Source: Agarophyton chilense
Taxonomy: Eukaryota > Rhodophyta > Florideophyceae > Gracilariales > Gracilariaceae
Direction of reading: 5' to 3'
Assembly (NCBI GenBank): GCA_030374765.1
Contig: JARGXX010000028.1
Span: 310,001 to 374,000 of the forward strand
DNA: 64,000 nucleotides
Notes under the pieces: generated by a model
The model's input: the letters and a program-made list of their open reading frames with translations, nothing else
Database searches by the model: none
Told to the model about the DNA's origin: nothing
Shown: positions 22,926 to 33,841 of the stretch, in pieces
Position numbering within the stretch: position 1 is the first letter of the stretch
Layout: each line of letters starts with the position of its first letter
Position numbers and translations under genes: made by a program

Positions 22926-23170
22926 TGTTGTAACTCACTTTGACGCAATGCTATTACTTGGCACTTGGAGTTATAGACAGGTAATATTACGTAGATGATA
23001 AGTAATAAGTAGATAATTTAACTCTCCTACAGTATCCTGTTTGGGAAACATTTATCCCCTATAAAAGGCGCCGTGAACGAGCCTTCCTAGGTCTCGTCCG
23101 GTCAGCTCTCTTGCACAATCCAAGACATCCGCGCACATTAGCGCTAACAGCGGTCACCTAAATTGCAACA
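22926..23170 (+). repeat. LTR-like block upstream of gypsy B integrase
   Basis: It starts TGTTGTAACTC and ends ATTGCAACA (inverted TGTTG/CAACA) and holds a TATA box CTATAAAAGG near 23060. The sequence directly after it already encodes integrase, so gag to RNase H are missing. It is not the same sequence as the LTR at 24618. Confidence 0.4.
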
Positions 23171-23204
23171 CAGCAAGACGAACACCGCTCAATGCGACCA
23201 AATT

Positions 23205-24607
23205 ACATGTTTCTTCAAGACGGAGTGAGAAAGACAGACGAGAATTCCATCTGTATCCCCTATCAATCCATAGACCTCCAATTGCGCCTCTGTGCCATTG
23301 AGCATACTAGACCTTCGGACCATAGAGGTCAACATGCTACTTTAAAAGTACTATAGAAGCATTTTATATGGAGTACAATGTCCCAGGATTTCCGCTCTTT
23401 CTCACAGTCCTGCAAACACTGTGTCTCCACTCTAGCCGGTAAGGATTTACCTAGGCCTATCTGACCCGTACTATATGGAACCGCTCCGAAAGATCTCTTA
23501 CAGCTTGATTATCTCGAAATCGGGCAAAGCCGTACTGGAAAGAAGCACGTCCTGATGCCTCGAGATGCTCATTCTGACTATAAATGGTTATTTGTCTTTC
23601 CCAACACAGCCGCGGAAAACGCTGCTCTCTCAATCATCGACTGGTGCGCCGCTTTTGCAGTGCCGAACGGATTTCTCTCCGATATGCCCACCAACTTTCG
23701 AAACGAGACTATTCGCTTGGTGTCCAAGGCACTCAAGGGTCCCTCACCATTTCACTCTACCTAAAACACCATGGAGTAATAGTGCTGAAGAAAGACTTGG
23801 CAAAGAAGAATTGCGTACTTTTCGCGCGATCGTCTCCGAACTGCAAATGGATTTCAAAGAATGGCCAGACCTTTTTCCAATAGTACAAAGCGCCCTCAAC
23901 AACTCACCATCAACGCACAGAGGAAATGGTGCGCCCGTCTCCACATTCCTTGGAATGGAATTCAGTTCCCCGATTTCGACATTCCTTCGCACCTCCACTC
24001 ACAGGCCAGTAACTCTATCAGACGTACAACTCGAACGTACCATCAACATTCAAGCTTGAAGAGTACTATGGCACAGATCCACCCTTTTGTACACGCCAAA
24101 CTACAAGAAAACCGGAAACAATAACGTCTGCGCTCTTCGAAAGGCACGCTACCTCATTTTGAAGTAGGAGATTTTGCCCTTGTCGCCAGAAGAGTCCTTC
24201 ACGCAGGAGGGAAACCGGCCCTACGTTGGAGAGGCCCACGAAGAATAATCAAGGTTCTGTCAGATTACATCTTCAAAACACAGGATCTACGCAATGGTGC
24301 TGAAGAAGACATTCATGGCACCCGCTTGAAGTTTTATCACGGCAAATCTTTAGATTCAGAAGCCATCATGCCCCATGTCCTCTCATCCGAAACAGGAATG
24401 CTCGTTTCGAGAGTAATGAAGCTTGTCGACACCACGGAAGAACTAAAAGTCCTGGTGCGTTGGAAAGGACTTTCTACAGATGAAGACGCTCTGGAACCAC
24501 TGCAGAAAATCTACGAAGACGTTCCAGTGATGCTAAAACGTTTGCTGCAACGCAAGAACACTCCACCGACCCTTGCTACCATGGCACGCAAGAAACTTTC
24601 TCTCTGA
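23205..24607 (+). pseudogene. pol: gypsy B integrase with chromodomain-like C-terminus
   Basis: Translation in broken frames gives the integrase zinc-binding unit (HRGQH with CKHC), the core LDYLEIGQSRTGKKHVLMP with the first Asp, NGFLSDMPTNFRNE with the second Asp, then a frameshift to WPDLFPIVQSALNNSP. The last segment (from about 24326) holds ELKVLVRWKGLSTDEDALEPL, a chromodomain-like unit typical of chromoviruses, ending at 24607. Frameshifts near 23760 and 24060 and a TAG near 24165 inactivate it. The second Asp is retained here, unlike gypsy C and E, so this is a different lineage. Confidence 0.75.
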
Positions 24608-24617
24608 AGGAGAGGAG

Positions 24618-24955
24618 TGTGATGAGAACATAGGCTTCATCCGGAGTCTGGATTCAGACTCCAAACACTGTAGACCCAATTAGGTAGTTGCTACTTTAGG
24701 TATTTCTCTATTAGGCTCACGCTACTTAAGATGCAGCCTGTTTAGGCTCCATAACACTACATGAAAAGCCTCAGCAGAGCATCTCTGCTGCTGATCAGAG
24801 GCATTGGACTTTCAACTCTTTCGCCAGACTCATCCTCGAGCTCCGGGACGTTGCGCCAAAGGCTAAGAACTACTATAAAAGCTTTGGCTGTATACATTTA
24901 AACGCTCGAACGCATGCGGAGCACGCTACGGAGCCACTCGTCATGTCTCAGGCAG
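24618..24955 (+). repeat. 3' LTR of gypsy B
   Basis: A polypurine tract (GAAGGAGAGGAG) right after the pol stop ends at TGTGATGAG (24618). The block carries TATAAAAG at about 24874 and runs to the edge of the palindrome at about 24960. No matching 5' LTR is in the window, so the right end is estimated. Confidence 0.55.
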
Positions 24956-25139
24956 AGAAGCATAGCTGTCAAATAATTTGTAAACGCAAAATTTATCAAC
25001 CCGTTTCTAATTATATCGGACTTCAATCTAAGTCACTCCTCAACGAACGGAGCCCCTCTTTCGAGGGGTATCATTCAACTTCAATCAAACCTGACAACAA
25101 AAAGCTCTCTTTCGGAACTCCTGCACTGGAAGAAGTTGT

Positions 25140-26231
25140 CTACGCAGCAGTACGGAAGACGACGCATTTGTTTTGAGAACGCGGCACGTTATTGCGATTC
25201 TCAATCCTGTTCTCCCTCACCTCCTGGTATTGAGTGAAGTAAACTCGCACACACTTGTCTTTGGCAATGCTTTCCTGGTTGCCATGGAATGTCTGATGTC
25301 CAATTCCAGATGCACGCTCCTGCATGATCCAGTACGGCTTGAAATGCGTCGAGGTGAATCGTTGCGATCCAAACTCAGTGATGTCACGAGCACCAAATTC
25401 ATTATTACCACCCACATCAAGGAACTCTGGCATTGAATTGGTGTTTAAAGTGCCAAGGCTGTAGCTAACATCCTTTGGAATGACACGGGTGGTGAAGCTG
25501 TGGTCCGGTTCGCCAGTGAAAGCGAATGTAGCCAAACCGGGGTGTCCACTGAATTTAAAATCACAAGCATTGAACGCCTTCTTACAATTGTCATCTTCAA
25601 TGGGAGTACAGATGGACTCAACGACCTCGGGGATCCTTTGGTCAAGATTGTCGAATTCGGCATCGATATACAATGAGGGATGAGAAGCAATTTCCCTCAA
25701 AAAGTCTTCGCTGACCCCATTGTTTTGGGAGTCTCTAATACCAACGGTGACAATCTTGATTCCATCCGCCTTGGCTTCTGTAGCACGAGTCTTGGAAGGT
25801 TGCTCATCGGAGTGGATTGTCATTCCATCGGTTATAAGCACCATGACCTTGGTACCTTCCTTGCTTTGAAGCAGATCTTTGCACTGTGTTAAGCCATTTG
25901 AAATAACAGTTCCACCATTGTATCTTCGGTTCTCGTTGACTTTACGATGGAATTCGGCTAGATCTGTAATGGGTTCCTGAATTATTGCGGCGTTGTTCGA
26001 AAAAGCAACGGCCGAGTTGGATGGATCGAATGAAGAAGCGTCTTCAATTTCGTTGGAAATTCGAACCACGAAGTTCTGTTCTTTTGCATATTCACTACCA
26101 TCTATGGATCCGGACTGATCGATGATGTAGCAAACATGTTCGACCTCGCACACTTCAGGAACTAAGATAGGATGAACACCTAGCACTGATACGGCTGCCA
26201 GTGCAGCGAAGACAAGGAAACGGAAAACCAT
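25140..26231 (-). CDS. secreted vWA-domain protein (vWA gene 2, intact)
   Basis: A 363-residue single-exon protein with a signal peptide at 1-20 (LVFAALAAVSVLGV). The vWA domain covers about 33-200, with the full metal-site motif DQSGS (38-42), GGT (106-108) and VLITDG (Asp135). The C-terminal module matches vWA gene 1: EFGSQRFTSTHFKPYW, GHQTFHGNQE and paired Cys. It keeps the Ser that gene 1 has lost, so metal-dependent ligand binding is plausible. A secreted adhesion or matrix role is inferred. TATA lies 128 bp upstream. The right arm holds its broken twin (36594-37685). Confidence 0.85.
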   Translation of the reverse strand: MVFRFLVFAALAAVSVLGVHPILVPEVCEVEHVCYIIDQSGSIDGSEYAKEQNFVVRISNEIEDASSFDPSNSAVAFSNNAAIIQEPITDLAEFHRKVNENRRYNGGTVISNGLTQCKDLLQSKEGTKVMVLITDGMTIHSDEQPSKTRATEAKADGIKIVTVGIRDSQNNGVSEDFLREIASHPSLYIDAEFDNLDQRIPEVVESICTPIEDDNCKKAFNACDFKFSGHPGLATFAFTGEPDHSFTTRVIPKDVSYSLGTLNTNSMPEFLDVGGNNEFGARDITEFGSQRFTSTHFKPYWIMQERASGIGHQTFHGNQESIAKDKCVRVYFTQYQEVRENRIENRNNVPRSQNKCVVFRTAA

Positions 26232-26351
26232 TATTGAAAGGAGGCGTTTGCAAGCAAGAGAGAAAAGGGAGGGAGAATAAGGAGAATATCTCTCTGAAGA
26301 TGTTTTGGAATTGTTTGGACGGAGCTTTCAATTGTGAGTGGGAGGGGAGAG

Positions 26352-26359
26352 CTTAAATA
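26352..26359 (-). promoter_or_regulatory. TATA box of vWA gene 2
   Basis: TATTTAAG on the minus strand, 128 bp before the ATG at 26231. Confidence 0.6.
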
Positions 26360-26710
26360 CATGGTGGATTACGGGTTTTGACAGGATCTTCTTGGTTTAT
26401 GGTCACAGCAATACTTGTTGACGATATGGATGAAACATTTATCTCTCTGCTGTCAAAGAGATATGATATGTTTTTATTTGACACTGCTTTTGAAGATCCT
26501 AGAGGATGGGACAGCTCGGCCAATATTGACACGAGCTACTCAGTCGACTACTCGTCCAACACCTCTTGTTGTGGTGACTGAGCATGTCAGGATTTGGATC
26601 GCCTTCAACCTATGGCTTTCTCATGAAGTGAAGAACGGAAAGAAGCGTGGCAAAAAGCGTAATTTGTATTATGCGTACAATGAAACTGCTTGCCAAGGGA
26701 TCTTCCTTTT

Positions 26711-26741
26711 TAGAGCACTTGAGATAATCTCAAGTGCTCTA
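26711..26741. repeat. 31-bp perfect palindrome upstream of vWA gene 2
   Basis: Arms TAGAGCACTTGAGAT and its exact complement around one central base. The same palindrome is kept perfectly at 36084-36114 in the other arm. Confidence 0.9.
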
Positions 26742-28309
26742 AAGGCAAGATATCTGCTTGCTTGTTGGACTCTTGTACCTAACAGAGGATTCTCTTTTTG
26801 CCATCACAATGCACCAGTGCCCCAGAGAAGCAGCAAAGTTCTCGTAAATTGAGCAGAACGAAGCATGAAGATAGAAAAATGAGAATGTTAAAGTGGGACA
26901 GTGAGATGAAACGGAGCCTGTTCATACATAGTTTGCTCCATTGTTGCTGCATGTTGCTCCGGGCTTTGAAAGAAATGTCTGTTCGCCTTGATATACCAAG
27001 ACATGTGCATTATTATGGAAGTACACGACATGTAATCCCTACCGAACTCAGCTATGACCGGTACCCGTCGACGCATCGTTAATTCTGATTAGTTCTATGA
27101 TGCGAGTACAACAATCTTATGGATCGCTTTTTGTTGGAGGGTACATAACAAGTACTTCTTGCCTGATGTGTAGGGCCAGCCTTCACCCATAGAAGTCCAA
27201 CATTATTCCACTCTCCGCATCACGGCAGCCGTGCAAGCAGCATGCGCACCATGACGTGTATGTAGCTTGATTGGAAAACAAAAGTTTGAGCACATGGAAG
27301 AAGGAGACGTTCTGTATTATTTACAGAAGACGGAATGAAGATCATGACTCCATGAGATGGACAAGATACATGAGGAGGAAGAGGCATCCATGATGGCAAC
27401 GGCTCTTCCGGGTTGATTGTGTCAAGGAAGGATGGCGAGAGCGTACACTCTCGTGCTCCTCTTCCTTGGGTTTCTCTCCTCGGTCGTCATCGACTGCAGC
27501 GGGAAGAAACCCTTTCCGCATGTGATGATAGAGAAGCAGCACTAACCACGAACAGGTGGCGAAAGAGGAGGCTAATCCTCAAGTTACCGTATTCCAGCAG
27601 TGCTTCTTCCAAAAGTTGAAGTTTCAAAATTCCACAAAAAAAAATCAAACTCTCGACCTATCGGACCGCCACTGTCGGGTCCAAAACGGTGCCCGCCAAC
27701 TTTCCTAACAAGAACACCCACCGCAGACTGTCGTCATCGAAGGTCGAAAAGTTCGCCTTGCAACAGCTCCATAGTTATCATACCATTTCTTCCCGCCACC
27801 GTCGTCACGCAGGGCGTTTGAACGACAGTTTCCGAAGACGAATGGAATCGATACTGTCTGTTTCTGTAGTGTAGAGAACGGAACAGTTGTGTTCGGCCAT
27901 TCAAGTTGGAGGCCATTAATTTTATGATAACCGCTTTGTGAAAATCTTCTTCCCGATGACCGCCACTAAAAATGGCTTCGGTCGGGCTTCATCCGGTCAA
28001 AAGCAATTTGGGGGAGCCTCGCTTTACCTATATAGCACCATCTTCGCTCGATAAACGTTCTTCTGCAGAACTCGATTGAGTATTCAAGCTCTTCTTTCTC
28101 TATCGCATCTAGTCTTCGTGTTTATCGAGGCTGTTCCGGTGAAACGCCTTATATTTCTATACTCCGAAGAGTGGGAAAGCTGTGTTTTTCCAAAGCGCTT
28201 CCGGTGAAACTCTCCTGACGTGGTCCGCTTGTTTAAAGAGCCGCCACACTTCTCCCGGGCATCGGCGCTGTCGTTCTACGTCCCATTTTTCTGCACCATT
28301 CAACACGTG

Positions 28310-28852
28310 ATGGATTTAGAACTCTACGGTCGAAGCTCTTCGGATGAAATCACGCCAGTATATTCGTCCTCCCGACCCAAAAGCTCCAGAAAACACTGTC
28401 GAAAACATCAAAGATCCTTCGCAAGATCTGAAGAAGACGACGTTCTAGCATTTACAGAAGAATATCTCTTAGCATCCAAAAAAGGCGCTGACAACCGCCA
28501 TTCGCAAGCTTCCTCCAGTTCTGCCGTTCACGCCAAACCCGTACGTTCGGAAAAATTTCCATCCATGAACCATGGCGACTTGGGTAGAATGCATTCCTTG
28601 CCGATTTCTTCTTGGCCTCGTGATGAAGGGGATACACACAGCATAGTTCCACTCAAGGGGGGAAGAAAGCATCCGAACGGATCCAGTCGGATTAAATGGC
28701 AGAATCCGAGATCAAAGAAGGTTGCTCATGATAGGCCACCTAGATTTGAGAGGGAGGATAAAGGATATACGATTTCGAAAACCAAGATGTATGCGAAGAT
28801 GCGTGTTTCAGATTCGGCCACTTGGGAAGATTTCTGCGAGACGAATGATTGA
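28310..28852 (+). CDS. unidentified 180-aa protein in the palindrome spacer
   Basis: The longest open frame between the two arms; the first ATG is 28310. The product is polar, basic and Ser-rich, with a His/Arg/Lys cluster (RKHCRKHQRS, about 27-36), an acidic helix-like stretch (EEDDVLAFTEEYLL, 41-54) and a Lys-rich C-terminal half ending ATWEDFCETND. There is no signal peptide, membrane segment or known domain. Coding status is inferred only from length and composition. It is single-copy within the window because it lies in the spacer. Confidence 0.4.
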   Translation: MDLELYGRSSSDEITPVYSSSRPKSSRKHCRKHQRSFARSEEDDVLAFTEEYLLASKKGADNRHSQASSSSAVHAKPVRSEKFPSMNHGDLGRMHSLPISSWPRDEGDTHSIVPLKGGRKHPNGSSRIKWQNPRSKKVAHDRPPRFEREDKGYTISKTKMYAKMRVSDSATWEDFCETND

Positions 28853-29339
28853 CAATGCAGTTATTGTAGGTAAGAGGTATTGTGGATTGAACTTGGTGCG
28901 TTTTTTCTTTGAGGTGTTCTATGCATTTGACGAAACTTGCTCGTTCTTGATGAACGAACTCTGGAAGATTCCGACTGCAACAGTAGTGTTGATATCGATC
29001 ACTGGGAACGTATTCGCTCTCGTTTACTCTCTTGTTGAAGGAATCTATTTCAATGCAGTTTAATGGTAGAAGGAATAGTATCAAGATGCCGAGACGTGCA
29101 AGCTGCTGATTGCGTGTCAAGATAAGTCGGTGAGGCGGACAAAGAGTAAAGCATGGTAGCAGTTCGACCAGCGTCACGGACCTGCATCATCCCCACCTTC
29201 TCTTTTCTCGCAATTGTACCAATGGCCTATTTGCTCGTCTGCCTGCACCAATGGTGACGAAGGCAACCTCTGGTTTGCCAAAGTCTACTTGAAAGGTAGA
29301 CGTCATATTTTAAGATTCTACTTCCTTGGACATGGTTCA
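28853..29339. other. rest of palindrome spacer, no recognised gene
   Basis: No recognisable gene. A 113-codon plus-strand frame (28722-29063) overlaps the spacer ORF and has no motif. Confidence 0.4.
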
Positions 29340-29887
29340 GACCGCAAAGCTCATCTCGAAGCTGTTGAAAGGCGAACTTTTCAACCTTCGATGACGACAG
29401 TCTGCGGTAGGTGTTCTAGGTAGGAAAGTTGGCGGGCACTGTTTTGGACCCGACAGTGGCGGTCCGATAGGTCGAGAGGTTGATTTTTTTTTGTGGAATT
29501 TTGAAACTTCAACTTTTGGAAGAAGCACTGCTGGAATACGGAAACTTGTGGATTAGCCTCCTCTTTCGCCACCTGTTCGTGGTTAGTGCTGCTTCTCTAT
29601 CATCACATGCGGAAAGGGTTTCTTCCCGCTGCAGTCGATGACGAGCGAGGAGAAAAACCCAAGGAAGAGGAGCACGAGAGTGTACGCTCTCGCCATCCTT
29701 CCTTGACACAATCAACCCGGAAGAGCCGTTGCTATCATGGATGCCTCTTCCTCCTCATGTATCTTGTCCATCTTATGGAGTCATGATCTCCATTCCGTCT
29801 TCTGTAAATACTACAGAACGTCTCCTTCTTCCATGTGCTCAAACTTTTGTTTTTCAATCAAGCTACATACACGTCATGGTGCGCATG

Positions 29888-30217
29888 TGTTGATACCACG
29901 ACCATTCTGGCGTCTAGCGAACCCATCGCACCTGCATCGAGAACCCAGCGTTGCCCAAAAAAGAAACTATTTATTCAGGGTAGAGGGGAAATCGCGCTCG
30001 CAACCTACGCTGTCGTGGGTGGCCTATAAAAGAGTAACAGCGCCACCGAAAACCGCAATAAATAAGCCAACCTCCAGACAGAGCTATCTGGAGGAAGGGG
30101 GCAACCTTAAAGCGAGATTCATCTATGAGAACTTGGTGCCTGCTCTTTTCTTGCCTTTTGCCCAGAATGCCGCCGGCCGGTGGTCCGACCCCGCCTACGC
30201 ATCGTACTCGATCAACA
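29888..30217 (+). repeat. 5' LTR of gypsy C
   Basis: 330 bp, TG...CA. TATA box TATAAAA at 30025-30031, AATAAA at 30057-30062, and an 8-bp stem hairpin CCTCCAGA/TCTGGAGG at 30071-30094. About 29 hand-counted differences from the 3' LTR (about 9%). Confidence 0.95.
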
Positions 30218-30508
30218 AAGCGCTTTGCCAGATGGTTAATCGTAACGATTCGTTTCAAGGGCAATTATGTCAACGTAGGGGCTGGTCAACACTATACAGG
30301 CTCCGAATCTGGCCATAGCAACACAACCAGAACTAATAAGATTCGAGACAACTTATTCAGCTTACATTGAGCGTGTGAATGACAAAAATGCAGGCAAGCA
30401 GAACAATCAGAAGATAAAAGCTGCCTCTGTTAGGCAACGCATCAAGCCGAAACTGTTGCACAGCCTTTGCATCCTAGGTAGGATAGTAGGAGGCTGCCAA
30501 GGTGGAAG

Positions 30509-32404
30509 ATGCAACAGAAGATGCGGTCAAGGAACGGTTCGACTCTGGGTTTGGCTCATACCTCCCGAGATCTGAACGATCGCGTCGAGGAAGCAGTCTC
30601 CGGGGTCAAATACCAGTTGCCCCCAAGGAATCGAGCAGAAACGGCCGAACAATTCGTAGTCGATGTTAAAACTGCCCTCGACGAACACAACGCCTCGGAA
30701 TTTATCACAGAGAAAGATCGATATAAGCAGTTTGTGATGAAAATGGTACACAAACTCGAACCCGCTGACCTTGAACAGCTCGTAAGAGACGAAATTGGCA
30801 TGTGGACCGCAGAACAGAAAAGAAATCTTACTTTTTTCGCTGACATCTTGGCATCACTTGCAGATCAAGTGCACAACGTCCAATCTGCTGCGCTGAAGCT
30901 CAAACGCAAACATGGTCACGGGCACGTAAGAGACACGCAGAGTGGTCGTTCACAGGAACCACCAGAGAAATTGCAAAAAAGGCCGCTCTCCCACGACCGT
31001 CTTAAGAAGAGAGAAAAATTGGACAACTCAAAGAATAAAGGCATGAAAGGAGAGTGGAACAACCCGTGTCTCAACAACGATTGTGATGGCATCCACCCTA
31101 TCAGAAAATGCCTTTTAACCCCAAAGGAGAAGCTAAACGAACTTTTGAAGAAGCTGTTAGCCAACAAGAAGCAAAGTGACAAGAACACGAATCTTGCGTC
31201 CGTCCGCTCAGTTTCTTACACTTATCCGAACGAAAACGATGGATGGTACTCGATATTGGTCAACGATGTGGAAGAAGTGGCTCTCAGGGACTCCGGAGCC
31301 GATTTTTCTACAATCTCGCGAACAGTATTCGAGAAGATTAAGAAACAACGCCCCAGTACACCGTTCGAACGGATCGAGAAGCCAATGATTCCAGAGCTAG
31401 CACTCAACAGAGATAACTGGGCAAGTGGCTCCACAGCGTCGGGAAAAAACCAACTTGCGCCGACCATCGTGCTACCAAACACGGGCCTACCCGTACGCGT
31501 CCGGGACAAGGAATTGCTGATGGCGGACGGGGACATGGCAAAGGTACTGCTCGGAAGACAGTTTCTCAAAGCCATCGGGCTCGATCTCGGAAAACACCTC
31601 CAGAAGGTAGGAACAGGTATTAATGGAATGTCAGAGAAAGAATTGAGGGTAAAGATTGCCCGACTTTTTTCGACAGCCTTCAAGGGGCTGAGCTACCAAG
31701 AGGCCGAAGACGATCCGATAGAGCCACCGGAGTGCCTGCAAGCCGGATTTGGAGTCGATTCAAATGATTCTATCGACCAGGCGATGAGAAAAGCAGTCGA
31801 AGAGACCAGAAGCAATATAATCTCCTCAAAAGGAGACGTAAGGCTTAAAACTCTTTTGGAGAGTAACCGTGATGGTTTTCGGATCAAGCTTGGCCCGGAT
31901 CAACCCGCGAAGGTACGCCCGCTTTCTGTGAAGCTGAGGCCAAATGCACTACCGTTTCGATTTGCACAGCGTCGCTACGGCCCAAAACAGAGGGTTTTTA
32001 TTCGCCACACAGTACAGCAACTGGAAAAAATCGGAGCTGTGTACAAAAATCCCAATGCACGTTGGGCCAGTCTAGCATTGGCACTACGGAAGCCTGGAAC
32101 AGACAAACTACGGTTCACCGTAGATCTGCGAGGAACAACTGCCAGAACGCTCCCTCTACAGTCATCGATGCCTCATCTGGAGTCCATGCTCCAAGACTGT
32201 AGCGAAAGCAAGTGCTTTGCGAACATTTATATCACGCATGGATACTTGCAAATACCGCTCGATACTGCCTCTCAAGAAATCATGGCAATACAAATTCTAG
32301 ACGGAGTTTATGCCCCGACTAGGACACTGCAAGGAGGACCAGACCCCGGGAACCATTTTCAGTCCGATACCAGTGAACACTTTGCTGAGAGGGTGGAGGT
32401 GTGA
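30509..32404 (+). pseudogene. gag-pol: gypsy C gag-protease-RT (N-terminal part of fused polyprotein)
   Basis: A 631-residue open frame. Gag covers about 1-225 with a knuckle of unusual spacing, Cys187, Cys192, His196, Cys201 (CX4CX3HX4C). Protease follows, with RDSGADFSTIS (Asp261) and VLLGRQF (about 346-352). RT starts near 465: ARWASLALALRKPG, RFTVDLR, then CFANIYITHGYLQIP, where Tyr574 replaces the first catalytic Asp. The frame breaks at 32404 just before the second catalytic region. Gag and pol are in one frame, unlike gypsy A. Confidence 0.85.
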
Positions 32405-33841
32405 TACAGTGGTTAGATGGTTTTCTGATGTACGCGAAATCCGAGGAGAACCTGCTCGAGGACATTGAAGCTTTCCTAACTGTCTGTGGGGAGGTAGGCT
32501 TCAAGGTCAACCCCGCTGAGTCTTGTTTTTTGCAAGGAAGCGAAGTTCTGCGGCAGGATCTTATCAGAATAAAGAATTCGTTTCGATCCACGAAATCTTG
32601 AACCCCTTCTCAATATGAGAAGGCCAAAGATGGAAAGCGACCTACAGCAGTTTCTGTGTGCCGCTAACTGGATGCGGAACTCTATCCCCAATTTGTCCCA
32701 GACAGTCCAACCTCTGCACGACTTACTGGAAAGCGCGTACAAAAAGTCCGGCGAACGGACAAAGAAGGCAGTAGAAAATATTCGCATCAGTGAATCTTGG
32801 GAGACCGAGCACACCATTGCTTTCGATACCGTGAAAACTCAACTGGCAGCCGCTACCAAATAGGCTCTCCCGAAAGAAGGCTACAGGACATGTCTGTTCA
32901 CCGACGCTTCCGATTCGCATTGGGCGGCCATCCTAACGCCAACGGCTCAATTGGATTCAAGCAAACCGAAAGAAGATCAAAGGCACGAACCCATGTGTTT
33001 TCTGTCTGGAGCTTTCACTAGTTCCTTCCTAAGATGGAGCGTCCCAGAGAAAGAAGGATACGCAATCTTCGAGGCCATGTGCCGAATAGACTACCTAACT
33101 GCCGGAAGGACTACTTCAATATCCACAGACCACGCTAACCTTGTGTACATCTACGACCCTTACGGACATAACCCTGGCATCGCGCGACATACAACGAACA
33201 AACTCATGCGTTGGGCCCTGAAACTTGGCGCATTGAGGTACATGATTGAACATGTCTCGGGAGAAAAAAACGTATGGGCCGACATGCTGACCCGATGGGC
33301 CGTCCAGCCAACAAGAACAGTAACCCCGTTAAGAATAGGACGTATAAGCGCGCAAATGGTTGCTCCAATCAGTCCTAGTATCAACGAGGGGTTCGACTGG
33401 CGTATGGAGGAAGATACTATTTCGTCGCAGACAACCCATGCCTCCGAAGCCCCGAAAACGCTTTCAAAGGAAACTCAGCCATGGAGACAGGCGTCGGGGC
33501 GAATATGGATACCGGACACTGATCATGAACTTCGTCTACGAATTTTGATAGCTGCGCACACAGGAATAGGAGGGCATAGGGCATTCGAGCCAACCACCGC
33601 ATCCGTATCTGAGCACTTCTGGTGGAAGGAACTCAGTGTAGATGTCAAGCAATTTGTTGGACCCTGTTTTCACTGCATTGCCACCGAGTCTGGTTCTACA
33701 GTGCCCAGGCCTCTTGAGCACGCCATTCACGCTAGCAGACCAAACGAACTGATTCATTTCGACTACTGTTTTATGAAGAACGGAGAGGGCGATCTTCTAT
33801 ACGTTTTGATCGTCATGGACGACTTATCAGGATACGTATAG
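32401..33841 (+). pseudogene. pol: gypsy C RT end, RNase H and integrase N-terminus
   Basis: After the frameshift the RT active site reads WLDGFL where WLDDFL is expected, a second catalytic loss. After a further frame change near 32600, the connection region (LQQFLCAANWMRNSIP) leads through a TAG at 32861-32863 into RNase H: LFTDASDSHWAAIL, KEGYAIFEAM, STDHANLVYIYDP and NVWADMLTRW. Integrase begins with the zinc unit HTGIGGH...CFHC (about 33556-33680) and the core FDYCFM with its first Asp, until a TAG at 33839 where gypsy E has Trp. Confidence 0.8.

Larger units (their letters stand above)
24960..27770. repeat. left arm of the 2.8-kb inverted duplication
   Basis: This arm is the reverse complement of 29340-37863 once the 5.7-kb gypsy C and one target copy are removed from the latter (2811 versus about 2829 bp). 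Over the vWA coding region I count about 21 differences in 1092 bp. It contains an intact vWA gene, its promoter, a 31-bp palindrome and the uninterrupted gypsy C insertion site near 27243. Borders are accurate to about 20 bp. Confidence 0.9.
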
